Notes: generated by a model from the letters alone, not told the origin. DNA of 64,000 nucleotides from Sulfurovum sp. NBC37-1 (GCF_000010345.1 NC_009663.1:1054001-1118000), one strand, 5' to 3'; counted from the first letter of the stretch, positions 1 to 8,899 are shown. Numbers and translations are program-made.

Positions 1-1748
1 GTTACAAGTTCATTCTTGCGTTCAAAGTGTACCACCTCCAGCTCCTCACCGAGGTATTCGCAAAGTGCTTCCACCGCGTGTAGTGCATTGGCGGAACCGG
101 TGAGTATCACCTTCTTGGCCGGTGCCCCTATGAGTGCGTTCGCCCAGGCCCAGCCGCGGTCGCGGTCGGAGATCATCTGTATCTCGTCTATGACGCAGAC
201 ATCGACATCGACGGCATTGTTCATCATCTCTATGGTTGAAGAGATATGGGTGGATTCCTCGTCTATGATCTCTTCTTCCCCTGTTACGAGAGAGACGTGT
301 ACGCCTTCTTTTTTGAGGTTCTCATAGCCTTCGAGTGCAAGCAGGCGAAGCGGTGCGAGATAGTAGCCTGTTGTGGCTTCTTTCAGCTCTTGTAGCGCAG
401 TGTAGGTTTTCCCCGAATTGGTCGGCCCCACATGAAAGACGATCTTGCGTTTAAGTTCTCGTGCCAGAGGGAAAAGGTTCTTGAAGTCACGAATGGTCTT
501 AGCCAGCAGCTCTTCGCGTTTCTGTTTCTCCAGAAGCGGTTTGATATATTCGCCAAAATGGAACAGTACACGACGTCTGCTCTTTTCTTTGAACTTCAGG
601 GTATGTGAAGCACGTATCTGAGGTTCGACGAAACGTACGATGAACTCATGCAGCACTTCATCTTCTACCGTAAGTTTTGCGCTCATCTCTTTCATCTCTT
701 CGAGCAAGTCGCCTATGGCCACCTTGAAATGTGCCAGGAGGTCATCATTGACACGGTTGAGATCTTCTTTGACAGGCAGTTGGGCACCGCGCCAGATGAG
801 AGAATAGAGAAAAGGTTTTTCATAGGAGACCGACGTGTTGTAGAAGAGGGTGGTACTAAAAAGATCATGAAACTTCTCTTTTTCAATGATGATATGGTCC
901 GTACTCTCAAAAACCTCATATTTTTCACTGATACTGTGCAGCAGACCTTCTATGAGCGAAAGCGGCAGCGGTGCATGGTGCAGTTCCAGTTCCGGCGGCA
1001 TGTGTTTGAGAGCCTCGGCCATTTGCTCTTCGTTCAGGTAGGGGTGTTCGTGTTCAAGAATGGAAGTAAAGAACTGCTCTATCTCCTGAGTACGTTTGGC
1101 AATGGTCTCTTCTTTGATCTCTTTGAGTCTTTCAAGTATCTTCTCATCGGACATTTCCCACATCTCATCCAAAGGCAGGGGAGGTGTAGTGCATTGCAGC
1201 AGTTTGTTGAAGTCGAAGGCTTTGAGTTTAAAAATGAAAGAGTGGTAGAATTCCATTTCATTGAGTGAGTTGAATTCAACATCCAAAGAGCGTTCAAGCG
1301 CAGTAAGTCTTCCTTTCATACGCAAATAATGCAGTTTCCCTACGACTTTATCAGGAGTTATCTTTGCGCTTCTGACATCGATGAAAGCATCGAGTATCTG
1401 GTTTTCCTCTTCCCTGCTGTGTTCCGTTTCGTCAAGAATCTGCAGTATTTTTTCTACTTTGTCCAGAGGAGCACTGCGTCTGCTCTTATGTACGGCTTTG
1501 TGGCTTTGTGTCAGATAGGAGACGATCAGTTCACGGGTCCCGGCACCTTCCTCACTCCAGACACGCCTCAAAGCGCGTACCATATCCTCTTTTTCATGCG
1601 AATCAAGGTCTATCTCAAGAAGCATTATCAGTTCCGCAAGTTTACCTTCATCGAGTGTGGCTATGCCCTCGTCAAAAGGGAGTCCGTTAAAGTAGTTTCG
1701 TATTTTGTTGTTGAGTTTTATCAGATATTTTTTCTTTTTCTTTGCCAT
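1..1748 (-). CDS. Suv3-like ATP-dependent RNA helicase (3' end outside window)
   Basis: The minus frame is open from ATG at 1748 to the window edge, giving the first 582 residues. Walker A (GPTNSGKT) is at residues 441-448. The DEAD/DEAH-type motif II (DEIQ) is at 521-524, followed by MISDRDRGWAWANALIG and a motif III-like VILTGSA. DEIQM followed by RGWAW is the signature of the SUV3/SUPV3L1 family, which unwinds RNA and works with exoribonucleases in mitochondria and some bacteria. The roughly 440 residues before the helicase core are unusual and not assigned to a domain; they begin with a Lys-rich stretch. The ATG lies 13 bases after the stop of the upstream gene with no clear Shine-Dalgarno, suggesting translational coupling. 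The second RecA-like domain and C-terminus lie beyond the window. The family call is firm; the cellular role is inferred. Confidence 0.85.
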   Translation of the reverse strand, partial: MAKKKKKYLIKLNNKIRNYFNGLPFDEGIATLDEGKLAELIMLLEIDLDSHEKEDMVRALRRVWSEEGAGTRELIVSYLTQSHKAVHKSRRSAPLDKVEKILQILDETEHSREEENQILDAFIDVRSAKITPDKVVGKLHYLRMKGRLTALERSLDVEFNSLNEMEFYHSFIFKLKAFDFNKLLQCTTPPLPLDEMWEMSDEKILERLKEIKEETIAKRTQEIEQFFTSILEHEHPYLNEEQMAEALKHMPPELELHHAPLPLSLIEGLLHSISEKYEVFESTDHIIIEKEKFHDLFSTTLFYNTSVSYEKPFLYSLIWRGAQLPVKEDLNRVNDDLLAHFKVAIGDLLEEMKEMSAKLTVEDEVLHEFIVRFVEPQIRASHTLKFKEKSRRRVLFHFGEYIKPLLEKQKREELLAKTIRDFKNLFPLARELKRKIVFHVGPTNSGKTYTALQELKEATTGYYLAPLRLLALEGYENLKKEGVHVSLVTGEEEIIDEESTHISSTIEMMNNAVDVDVCVIDEIQMISDRDRGWAWANALIGAPAKKVILTGSANALHAVEALCEYLGEELEVVHFERKNELV

Positions 1749-1761
1749 AGTGGCAGTATAG

Positions 1762-2088
1762 CTAATCTACTGTAACAATGTCCACCAGTTCTACACCATC
1801 ACACTCTTTTTTCAGACGTTTATGTTTGCGTGCATCCTCTTCGGCCAGCTCCAGCAGGTCTGCAAAATCATTCTTGCTCGCAGTGAAATCATAAATGCTT
1901 TTGTGACTTTTAATGAGAATCTCCGTATTCTCCTTGCTCTGCACATCGATGTTACGCAGTCCCTTGGCAAATTCGCCTTTGATCGCCTTGAGCACTTTTT
2001 CGTTTTCAAGGAGTTGTTTCAGCTCCAGTTCAATATAGACGTCATTCTTGCACATTACGGTATAGCTTACTTTGATCATACCTTCCAT
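1762..2088 (-). CDS. Hypothetical 108-residue soluble protein
   Basis: I do not recognise this protein. The start at 2088 has a strong GGAGG upstream. The product is charged and probably alpha/beta: an N-terminal beta-like segment (KVSYTVMCKNDVYIELEL) is followed by predicted helices rich in Glu and Lys. There is no signal peptide or membrane segment. It directly precedes the Suv3-like helicase gene (13-base gap) and is probably cotranscribed and coupled with it, so a helicase-associated role is possible but unproven. Confidence 0.7.
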   Translation of the reverse strand: MEGMIKVSYTVMCKNDVYIELELKQLLENEKVLKAIKGEFAKGLRNIDVQSKENTEILIKSHKSIYDFTASKNDFADLLELAEEDARKHKRLKKECDGVELVDIVTVD

Positions 2089-2215
2089 TTTTCCCTCCGT
2101 TTTTTCTCATCATACACAAAGTCAGCCCAAAAAAATAAAAATATGTCATATTGTCATATTATCCGTCCCATTTCTCCTTATCTGAGATGTTTACTTTATG
2201 TTTAACATTGAGTCC

Positions 2216-2221
2216 TATAAT
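2216..2221 (+). promoter_or_regulatory. Predicted -10 element of the HdeD-like operon
   Basis: A perfect TATAAT lies 29 bases before the start codon at 2251, and AAAGGA (around 2238-2243) forms the ribosome binding site. No convincing -35 hexamer is seen, which is common for sigma70 promoters of Campylobacterota. It is the only clear promoter for the run of plus-strand genes to 6100. Confidence 0.5.
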
Positions 2222-2250
2222 GTCAACATTACAGTATTTAAAGGATAAAT

Positions 2251-2808
2251 ATGTGGAAAGTACCCAAAGAGATCGAACAGCTCGAAGTGTTCAAAAAAAA
2301 TGCAAAGACCGTTGGTGTCATTTTGATGGTCATAGGTTTTCTGGGAGCGATGTTCCCTGTGGCGGCATCATTGACCACCGTGGTCTTCGTGGCATGGATG
2401 CTGTTGATAAGTGCATTCCTTGTAGGGTATTTTACCTATAAAAGTGATGCCGGTGACTGGAGAGGATGGCTTAAAACACTGATCTTCTTTGGGGTAGGTG
2501 TCTATATGCTTGTCAACCCGGCCGGAGGTATCGCTACCCTGGGACTTCTTTTTTCCATCTACTTTTTTATGGATGCTTTCAGTGGATTTACACTGGCTGC
2601 CTCTTTTTACCCCAATAAAGGATGGGGGATCTGGACATTCAATGCCATTCTCTCACTGCTGATGGCAATGATATTCGTCATCGGATGGCCGCATACCTCC
2701 ATACTGCTTATCGGTCTGCTAGTAGGTTTCAGCCTCTTCTTTGACGGACTGGCTCTGGTAATGGGTGCAAATCTATTTGATAAAATGTGGAAAGATGATC
2801 AACAATAG
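2251..2808 (+). CDS. HdeD-like (DUF308) membrane protein
   Basis: The 185-residue protein is built from about six hydrophobic segments in the short-loop pattern of the HdeD/DUF308 family (for example VGVILMVIGFLGAMFPV near residue 28 and GVGVYMLVNPAGGIATLGLL near 80-100). HdeD is linked to acid resistance in E. coli, but most family members have no known function. It is the first gene of a membrane-protein operon; its 3' end overlaps the start of the APC permease by 14 bases. Confidence 0.75.
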   Translation: MWKVPKEIEQLEVFKKNAKTVGVILMVIGFLGAMFPVAASLTTVVFVAWMLLISAFLVGYFTYKSDAGDWRGWLKTLIFFGVGVYMLVNPAGGIATLGLLFSIYFFMDAFSGFTLAASFYPNKGWGIWTFNAILSLLMAMIFVIGWPHTSILLIGLLVGFSLFFDGLALVMGANLFDKMWKDDQQ

Positions 2809-4147
2809 AAAAGCTTTCGGACTTTGGTCCGCAGTATTTCTCGGTATCGGCTCCATGGTGGGTGCCGGTATTTTCATTGTTATAGGACAGGCAGGTGCCA
2901 TCGCCGGTAATCTGGTCTGGCTCTCTTTCATATTCGGCGGTGCAGCGGCACTGCTCAGCGGATATTCTCTTGCAAAGCTTGCGATCACCTATCCTTCGCG
3001 TGGCGGTATAGTTGAATATCTGGTACAGGGCTTTGGTGAGGGTGTTTTCTCTGGAAGTGCAGGGGTGCTCTTCTATTTTTCCCAGCTCATCGCCATTGCT
3101 GCTGTGGCTAAGTCGTTCGGTGCCTATGCAGGTACCTTTGTGCATGGTGGAACGATGTCGGAAAACATTTTTGCGCTTGGAGTAATGGGACTTTTCATTC
3201 TCATCAACCTGATCGGCGCTTCACTGGTTGCCAGATCCGAGAATGTGATCGTAGTGATCAAGGTGACTATCCTGATCGCTTTTGCCGGTGTTGCCCTTTT
3301 TTACATAGATCCAAAACTTTTGGACACTGAAAATATGCCGCCGTTCAAGAGTATGCTTTTTGCGATAGGGTTGACCTTTTTCGCCTATCAGGGTTTCAGC
3401 GTCATCACCAATACGGTAGAAGATATGCAGAACCCCAAAAAAACGATGATGCGTGCTATGATCATTACCATTCTGATCGTTGGGATACTGTATATTCTGA
3501 CAAGTATTGCAGTACTGGGAAATCTTCCGCTTGCAGAAGTGATCAGGACAAAAGATTATGCACTGGCACAGGCTGCTGAACCGATCTTCGGTGCCATAGG
3601 TTTCAAGGTTATGGCAGCCACAGCACTGTTGGCGACCGCTTCCGCGATCAATGCAACACTCTATGCCGCAACGGAAATCGGTTATACACTGGCAAAAGAC
3701 GGAGATCTTCCGGAGAATTATACTTACAATGTATTTCATTCATTTGAAGGACTCATCATCTCAGGGCTTCTGGTCATACCGATGATCCTTTTTCTGAATC
3801 TTTCACAGGTTACTACGATCGCGGCATTGGTTGTACTGGTCATACAGGGTTTGACCCATGTGGGTCATCTGCTCCGTATCAAAGAGACCGGTGCCAATTT
3901 CTATGTGGTACTTGGCGCAGCACTGAGTATGTTCGCTATAGCCGGCTTGACACTTTACTATACGAGTATGAAAGAAATGCCTATGATCGCATTTTACATG
4001 TTTGGTGCTTTTGTACTGGCATTTGCCATTGAAATACTCTTGCGTATAACCACAAAACGTGTCATTAAAATTCAGACAGATGCCAAATTGATCGAAAAAT
4101 TTGAACAAAACATAAAAAACAAGTTTAAAAAAATCATAGGAGATTAA
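2795..4147 (+). CDS. APC-family amino acid permease
   Basis: A 450-residue polytopic protein of the amino acid-polyamine-organocation superfamily, likely importing or exchanging an amino acid across the inner membrane. The N-terminus carries the family hallmark GIGSMVGAGIFIVIG in TM1, and the protein has about 12 hydrophobic helices. ATG at 2795 is preferred to the in-frame ATG at 2765, which would lie deep inside hdeD; GGAAAG stands just before it. A charged tail follows the last helix. A second, clearly related permease is encoded on the opposite strand at 6097-7422. Substrate cannot be read from the sequence. Confidence 0.85.
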   Translation: MINNRKAFGLWSAVFLGIGSMVGAGIFIVIGQAGAIAGNLVWLSFIFGGAAALLSGYSLAKLAITYPSRGGIVEYLVQGFGEGVFSGSAGVLFYFSQLIAIAAVAKSFGAYAGTFVHGGTMSENIFALGVMGLFILINLIGASLVARSENVIVVIKVTILIAFAGVALFYIDPKLLDTENMPPFKSMLFAIGLTFFAYQGFSVITNTVEDMQNPKKTMMRAMIITILIVGILYILTSIAVLGNLPLAEVIRTKDYALAQAAEPIFGAIGFKVMAATALLATASAINATLYAATEIGYTLAKDGDLPENYTYNVFHSFEGLIISGLLVIPMILFLNLSQVTTIAALVVLVIQGLTHVGHLLRIKETGANFYVVLGAALSMFAIAGLTLYYTSMKEMPMIAFYMFGAFVLAFAIEILLRITTKRVIKIQTDAKLIEKFEQNIKNKFKKIIGD

Positions 4148-4150
4148 ACA

Positions 4151-4324
4151 ATGGAAGAAGAAAAAAAAGTAGTTATTTCAGGAATTGACATACCTTTTAT
4201 GGATTTAGTGGTATTATTAATAAAGTTGGCATTGGCTTCAATTCCTGCCATGATAGTGATATTTGGGTTCCTGACTTTGGTATCGACTGTTTTTGGCGGA
4301 ATATTCAATATGTTCATGTTTTAG
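4151..4324 (+). CDS. Small membrane protein, 57 residues
   Basis: A short ORF with AGGAG well placed before ATG 4151, three bases after the permease stop. The product starts with an acidic/basic segment (MEEEKKVV) and then has two hydrophobic stretches, one around residues 17-30 and a stronger one around 33-57, ending at the membrane. No family recognised. Position between the APC permease and the EI24 protein in a tight operon suggests an accessory subunit, but that is inference. Confidence 0.65.
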   Translation: MEEEKKVVISGIDIPFMDLVVLLIKLALASIPAMIVIFGFLTLVSTVFGGIFNMFMF

Positions 4325-4341
4325 AATATAAAGGAAAACTG

Positions 4342-5259
4342 ATGAATAATATAATGAACTCGATCTTCTTTGGATTCAAAGAGATCCTTACTTGGCGGAC
4401 TATGAAATATGTCACGATCAGCGGAGTTATCGTCTCTCTGGTCTGGCTGGGGATCGGTATACTTGTATGGGATGGTCTGATCAACTTCAGCAGCAAGATC
4501 ATAGATATGGTACCGTTTTCCATGCTCCGGTCAAACGGAGCATGGATGCTTTCGACCTTTTTGTGGTTCCAGATGACACTGATCACCTTTGCACTTATCT
4601 TTGCTTTTTTCGGTAATCTTATTTTGCGTAAGGTCTCCAAAGAGAAATACAGTACCTTTTCCGTACTGATGCTTGTCGGCTCTGCACTTTTCTGGGGTCT
4701 GATATGGTTCTTTAAAGGAAGCTATATTTACCATCAGTTCCTGCAACTGCTTACCTGGCTGCCGTTTGAAACAGTAGAGAAGGGTATCGCCTTTCTGATA
4801 GGCTTTTATATCATTTACAATGCTATCGTAGTGAGTCTGGTCTTTCTTGCAAGCATATTCAGTGAACCACTGATCGAACTGATCGAGATAGAACATTTTC
4901 CCGAAGATAAAGTCATTCGAGACAATGTGTTTAAAACAACACGGTACACTATCAAGGACAGTGCAATCTTCATTGGACTTTCCATATTGGCATTTCCGCT
5001 TCTTTTTGTTCCGCTACTGAATATTTTTATCCAGATCGCACTCTGGATATGGCTGATCAAGGATACTATGGGTTACGATGCCGCAGCATTAACACATGAG
5101 AATGTGGACAAATCTATTCTGAAAGAACACAGTGGGACTATCTGGTTTGTTGCTTTCGTGACGGTTCTTTTCAACTTTGTACCGGTCTTTAACATCTTCG
5201 GTCCGTTCTTCGGCCTTATCACAATGTTCCATTATTTCAAGACGCTGGATAATCACTGA
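4342..5259 (+). CDS. EI24 domain membrane protein (CysZ-like superfamily)
   Basis: A 305-residue integral membrane protein with four or five hydrophobic regions and a central conserved stretch (ASIFSEPLIELIE...EHFP, residues about 172-195). This is typical of the EI24/CysZ superfamily, whose best-known member CysZ is a sulfate channel. The C-terminal FVPVFNIFGPFFGLI motif also fits. It sits in the operon between the small membrane protein and the MtfA-like peptidase; the stop is two bases before the next start. Substrate is unknown. Confidence 0.75.
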   Translation: MNNIMNSIFFGFKEILTWRTMKYVTISGVIVSLVWLGIGILVWDGLINFSSKIIDMVPFSMLRSNGAWMLSTFLWFQMTLITFALIFAFFGNLILRKVSKEKYSTFSVLMLVGSALFWGLIWFFKGSYIYHQFLQLLTWLPFETVEKGIAFLIGFYIIYNAIVVSLVFLASIFSEPLIELIEIEHFPEDKVIRDNVFKTTRYTIKDSAIFIGLSILAFPLLFVPLLNIFIQIALWIWLIKDTMGYDAAALTHENVDKSILKEHSGTIWFVAFVTVLFNFVPVFNIFGPFFGLITMFHYFKTLDNH

Positions 5260-5260
5260 T

Positions 5261-6100
5261 TTGGCATCATATTATCTCAATCTTCTCCTCTTTGTCAGTC
5301 TTCTGGGCCTGACGATTCTGGGCTATTGGCTTATCAAATGGTATCGTCAAAAGCAAGAATTACAGCGTATTGCCGCAATGCCTTTTGAGGAAGAGGACAG
5401 AAGCGTCCTCTCCCGCATCAAACAATACCAGTATCTCAGCTCTGAAGAAAAAGAGAAGATAGAACGCTCCATACTCCGTTTTATGAACACCAAAAATTTT
5501 ATCGGTGCAAAGCTGGAAGTTACAGAAGAGATGAAAGTGGTCATTTCTTTTTATGCCTGCCTGCTTTTGCTGCATATTGACACAGAGAACTGCTACGATA
5601 ATTTAAAGAATATCATTATCTACAATCATCCTGTCATGATAGACAGAGTACAGAATAACGGCGGCATCTTCTCAAAAGAGCAATTCCTCATTGACGGACA
5701 GTCTGCGAACGATACCGTTGTCATTATCTGGCATGATGCCAAACGTGAAGCCTACCATCCCCGAAAAGAGAATGTCATTGTGCATGAATTTGCCCATGAG
5801 ATCGACTTCATGGACGGAGAGATAGACGGTGTTCCGCCGATGGAACGCTCCAAATACCATGAGTGGACCAATGTACTTTACAAAGAGTTCGAAAAGCTGA
5901 ATAAGGTTGCCATGAAGAACAGGGACTGGGGTGATTATAAATTCATAGGGGAATATGCGGCAACGAACGAAGCGGAGTTCTTTGCTGTGATCAGTGAACG
6001 CTTCTTCGAATCACCGGGCAGTCTGAAAAAGAAATTCCCCGATCTATACAATGAACTTAAAGATTTCTACGGTGTAGATCTTGCAGCGAAGGAAGCCTAA
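5261..6100 (+). CDS. mtfA: MtfA-like (M90) zinc metallopeptidase
   Basis: The product has the catalytic HEFAH (H175, E176, H179) and a downstream EYAATNEAEFFAV helix that supplies the third zinc ligand, as in MtfA of the M90 family. E. coli MtfA binds the Mlc repressor and regulates glucose uptake; whether that applies here is unknown, as no Mlc is seen. The open frame extends upstream to 5177 inside the EI24 gene, but a TTG start at 5261, two bases after the EI24 stop, gives a sensible 279-residue protein. It begins with one transmembrane segment (LLLFVSLLGLTILGYWLI). The stop overlaps that of the opposing permease gene. Confidence 0.75.
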   Translation: MASYYLNLLLFVSLLGLTILGYWLIKWYRQKQELQRIAAMPFEEEDRSVLSRIKQYQYLSSEEKEKIERSILRFMNTKNFIGAKLEVTEEMKVVISFYACLLLLHIDTENCYDNLKNIIIYNHPVMIDRVQNNGGIFSKEQFLIDGQSANDTVVIIWHDAKREAYHPRKENVIVHEFAHEIDFMDGEIDGVPPMERSKYHEWTNVLYKEFEKLNKVAMKNRDWGDYKFIGEYAATNEAEFFAVISERFFESPGSLKKKFPDLYNELKDFYGVDLAAKEA

Positions 6101-7422
6101 CGCTTTTCGCCACTTTCTTCTTCTACTTCCAATGCCTTATCAAGGTATGGAGCAAGTCGTTTCTTCTTGAGATGATAATAGGTAAAACTAAAAACAAATA
6201 CCGCAAAAATTACGATACCGCTTGTAATGAGCGAAGCGGGGGAATGGATCATATTGTAGCCTATGAGTACTCCTGTGGCGCTAAGGCCGAGCAGAGTACC
6301 GAATCCTGATATCAAACGGTTGCCACCGGTTTCTCTGTAAAGTTTAAAGTTGGCGAAGTTCACCAGTGAAAAGACAACAAGAAAACCGAAACTTCCTGCT
6401 ACCGAAATATTGTCAAGGCTGAAAGAGGTTGCAAAGATGATCCCCAGCAGGGCAATGATGATCATTCCTTCATAGCCATTTTTGAACTTCCTTTCAAAAT
6501 GGTTGGGAAGTTCTCCATACCTTGCGATCAGATAACTGGTACGGCCTCCGCCGTAGAGTGTCGCATTGATCGCCGAAGCGGTTGAGAGCAAGGCAGCGAT
6601 ACCGATAACGATGAAACCCGCCTTTCCGAAAAAGGGCTCTGCAGCAACTGCAAGCACATAATCCTGTGCCTTCTTTGCCTCTTCAAAAGAGACATTCCCG
6701 ACTGTGACCATTGCGATCCATATGTAAAGGATAATGACGAATATTACGGCGGAATAATAGGCTTTTGGAAGTGTTTTTTCCGGGTTTTCAACATCTCTGG
6801 CAGTGTTTGCGATCAGTTCGAATCCTTCATAAGCCAAAAAGATGATAAGCCCTCCGGTAAGGACAGAAGGCATAGGCATCCACTCCTGTGGTGCCATATG
6901 GGTCATATCTATGGTTGAAGTCCCAACTGCGGCAAAGACGGCAAGTATGGCAAGTTTGGCAAAGACCATAATATCCTCAGCGCGCCCTGTCAGAAAGGCA
7001 CCCATCATATTGATAGTCATAAAAAATAGAATAATACCCGCTGCCAGAGCCTTATGCACCCACATGACATCGTCTCCCATTATAAGTGCCGAACCGTAAC
7101 TGCCGAAAGCATAGGCATAAAGCGCCAGCATAATGACATAGGATATCAGCAGCAGGTTATTGATGATGGAGGAGAAGAGGCCGTTGCCGAAAGCCTGGAC
7201 GATGAACTCGATACTCCCGCCTTCACTTGGGTAGCGCAGAGAGAGTTTGACATAGGAATAGGCGGTGACCAGTGCGATGAAACCTGCCACGGCAAAAGCT
7301 ATGGGCGCGGCACCTTTTGCCAGATCGATAGTAAGTCCGAGAACGGCGAAGATGCCGCCGCCCACCATACCGCCCACACCGATACTGAAAGCTTCAATGA
7401 AGCCGATCTTCTTTTCTTTCAT
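6097..7422 (-). CDS. APC-family amino acid permease (second copy type)
   Basis: A 441-residue member of the APC superfamily with TM1 signature GVGGMVGGGIFAVLG and about 12 hydrophobic helices. It is clearly related to the permease at 2795-4147 (shared LLSTASAINATLY and AYEGFELI-type motifs) but divergent enough to have another substrate. It is the last gene of a minus-strand operon after three small soluble proteins, starting 14 bases downstream of the last of them. The stop overlaps that of mtfA by three bases. Confidence 0.85.
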   Translation of the reverse strand: MKEKKIGFIEAFSIGVGGMVGGGIFAVLGLTIDLAKGAAPIAFAVAGFIALVTAYSYVKLSLRYPSEGGSIEFIVQAFGNGLFSSIINNLLLISYVIMLALYAYAFGSYGSALIMGDDVMWVHKALAAGIILFFMTINMMGAFLTGRAEDIMVFAKLAILAVFAAVGTSTIDMTHMAPQEWMPMPSVLTGGLIIFLAYEGFELIANTARDVENPEKTLPKAYYSAVIFVIILYIWIAMVTVGNVSFEEAKKAQDYVLAVAAEPFFGKAGFIVIGIAALLSTASAINATLYGGGRTSYLIARYGELPNHFERKFKNGYEGMIIIALLGIIFATSFSLDNISVAGSFGFLVVFSLVNFANFKLYRETGGNRLISGFGTLLGLSATGVLIGYNMIHSPASLITSGIVIFAVFVFSFTYYHLKKKRLAPYLDKALEVEEESGEKR

Positions 7423-7435
7423 ACTTTTATGCAGG

Positions 7436-7663
7436 CTATTTGGTCTTACACTTCAGGCTCTGGGCCTTGATGGCATGCAGACGATTGAGTATATGTTCAA
7501 ATTCGGCTATATCATCCTGATATTTCTTTTCCAGAATGGATTTTTTCTCTTCTATCAGCTTGATCTGTTTTTCAATATCTTCAGGATTGGCATGGCAGTC
7601 TTTCGCCGCATCCTGCTCTTTTTCAAGCACCCAGTCCATTGCTTTTTTCATAAATTCCATCAT
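7436..7663 (-). CDS. Small coiled-coil hypothetical protein
   Basis: A 75-residue, highly charged protein preceded by AAGGAT. Residues 15-65 have heptad-like spacing of Leu/Ile with Glu/Lys, as expected for a coiled coil (DIEKQIKLIEEKKSILEKKY). No known family. It is the third small gene of the operon ending in the APC permease, suggesting a cytosolic accessory or regulator of transport, which is inference only. Confidence 0.6.
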   Translation of the reverse strand: MMEFMKKAMDWVLEKEQDAAKDCHANPEDIEKQIKLIEEKKSILEKKYQDDIAEFEHILNRLHAIKAQSLKCKTK

Positions 7664-7690
7664 TTTTTATCCTTCTATATTTTAGTGTGT

Positions 7691-7897
7691 TTAGATCAGG
7701 CCGAGTTCGGCAAGTATCGCTTCGACCTTTGGAGAGATCTTTGCCAGTTCATTAATGAATGTACCCCATGCCTGGTCTTCGGCATACCACTCCTCGATAT
7801 GCTTCATAGAGTTGCTTTTCTCTTCTTCGCTCAGTACATCCGACTTGTCGATGTTCTCTTTGATTCTTTCCAGATGTTTTAAATTGCTGTTACTCAT
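7691..7897 (-). CDS. Small hypothetical protein, 68 residues
   Basis: A helical, acidic 68-residue protein with AAGGAAAA before its ATG. It starts MSNSNLKHLERIKENIDKS and resembles in layout small DUF4404-type proteins, but I cannot assign it with confidence. Middle gene of the three small ORFs ahead of the APC permease; spacing of 15 bases from the preceding gene supports one transcript. Confidence 0.6.
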   Translation of the reverse strand: MSNSNLKHLERIKENIDKSDVLSEEEKSNSMKHIEEWYAEDQAWGTFINELAKISPKVEAILAELGLI

Positions 7898-7912
7898 AAT
7901 GTTTTCCTTGTA

Positions 7913-8122
7913 TTAATATTGATCGAACTTTCCGTCGGAAATTTCTTGCTTGAGTTCATCGATCGCTTTCTGCATTACATCGCTGATCAACTCTGCGGAT
8001 TTCCTGTCGTCATTTTCGGGAATATCCCAGTCAAAGATCTTCATGTTGGCTTTAAAGATCGCTCTGATCTCTTTTGTGATCTCAGACTTCATCATTTCCA
8101 TCTCTTTTTCTTGTGGTGTCAT
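7913..8122 (-). CDS. Small hypothetical protein, 69 residues
   Basis: First gene of the minus-strand operon, with AAGGTAAC before the ATG. The product is acidic and helical (EKEMEMMKSEITKEIRAIFKA) with a conserved-looking aromatic patch (KIFDWDIPENDD). No signal peptide, membrane segment or known family is visible. It faces the divergent thioredoxin-like gene across a hairpin-containing spacer. Confidence 0.6.
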   Translation of the reverse strand: MTPQEKEMEMMKSEITKEIRAIFKANMKIFDWDIPENDDRKSAELISDVMQKAIDELKQEISDGKFDQY

Positions 8123-8136
8123 GTTACCTTCCTAAT

Positions 8137-8171
8137 GGGCACCTCTAAATCTATGGTTTTTAGAGATGCCC
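8137..8171. repeat. Hairpin with GAGGTGCCC core between divergent genes
   Basis: GGGCACCTCTAAA (8137-8149) and TTTAGAGATGCCC (8159-8171) form a 13-base arm hairpin with one mismatch and a nine-base loop. It lies upstream of both flanking genes, so it is not a normal terminator. The arm shares its GAGGTGCCC core with short sequences at about 33069-33085 and 33771-33785, so it may be one copy of a short dispersed element. Confidence 0.5.
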
Positions 8172-8280
8172 TGATATTTTACAGTGACATTCTATCACTT
8201 TTACATTAATGGTTTATATTGGTACAGTAATAAATTTAAGGTATTATATCACTCGATATATCGAACCACAAGGAGATCTC

Positions 8281-8703
8281 TTGAAACTGTTTTTGATATC
8301 CATACTGTTTATAGGTACACTGTTCGCAACAGATGCAAAAGAAGCAGCCGAAAAATTGGACGTAGAGAGTAACTTTGCCACGGCACTCAAAAAAGCCAGA
8401 TCTGAAAAGAAAATGCTGGTGATGGTGATCGTGAAAAAAGGATGCAGATGGTGCGACAAAATGGTATACGGAACCCTTGTCGAACCTGAGGTGAAAGAGG
8501 CGCTCAAAAATTATGTGACACTAATTGTTGACAAAGATGATGCCTATCCAAATGTTTTCAAAGAAGACTTTTTCCCTTCAATTTTCTATATAGACCAGAA
8601 TTCTCAAAAAAATGTATATGAAAATGTTGGCTATATCGGAAAGAAATGTTTTTTGAACGACCTGAGAGAATCTCTTAAAACACGTGATGAACTATTTAGG
8701 TAA
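8281..8703 (+). CDS. Exported thioredoxin-fold protein (CRWC)
   Basis: Translation from TTG 8281, which has AAGGAGA upstream, gives 140 residues starting with a clean signal peptide (KLFLISILFIGTLFA). An upstream ATG at 8209 in the same frame lacks a binding site and would bury the signal peptide. The mature protein has a thioredoxin-like core with a redox pair C55-R-W-C58, then an acidic segment and a PSIFYID cis-Pro region. It resembles the thioredoxin_7/DUF255-like group, which reduce or oxidise thiols in the periplasm. The partner is not evident. Confidence 0.75.
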   Translation: MKLFLISILFIGTLFATDAKEAAEKLDVESNFATALKKARSEKKMLVMVIVKKGCRWCDKMVYGTLVEPEVKEALKNYVTLIVDKDDAYPNVFKEDFFPSIFYIDQNSQKNVYENVGYIGKKCFLNDLRESLKTRDELFR

Positions 8704-8899
8704 CAGTTTCAGCAGGGGGGAGTTAATATGCATACAGGGAAACCCATCACAAAAGTCCATAGACACAGTGAAAACCATATAATACATCTTCATAAACTTC
8801 ATTTTGTCGGTATTCTTTTTCGGAGGAATCAAATATTTTCTATTTGAAGAGACCTTGAAGAACAATGAAGTTTTTTAAAAAAAGTCTTGCCTATAAAAA
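8704..8899. other. Gene-poor spacer with a weak short ORF
   Basis: Nothing firm is encoded here. A 39-codon plus-strand ORF (8728-8847) has an excellent Shine-Dalgarno (AGGGGGGAG) but an unlikely His-rich product. In another frame of the same DNA, a start-less stretch reads like one membrane helix followed by a short charged tail (about 8784-8876). The two together look like a decayed or frameshifted small membrane-protein gene. Confidence 0.3.

Noticed and set aside
648-1775. Two long plus-strand ORFs (648-1268, 1329-1775)
   Set aside because: They lie antisense to the continuous helicase frame, which has clear motifs and codon pattern.
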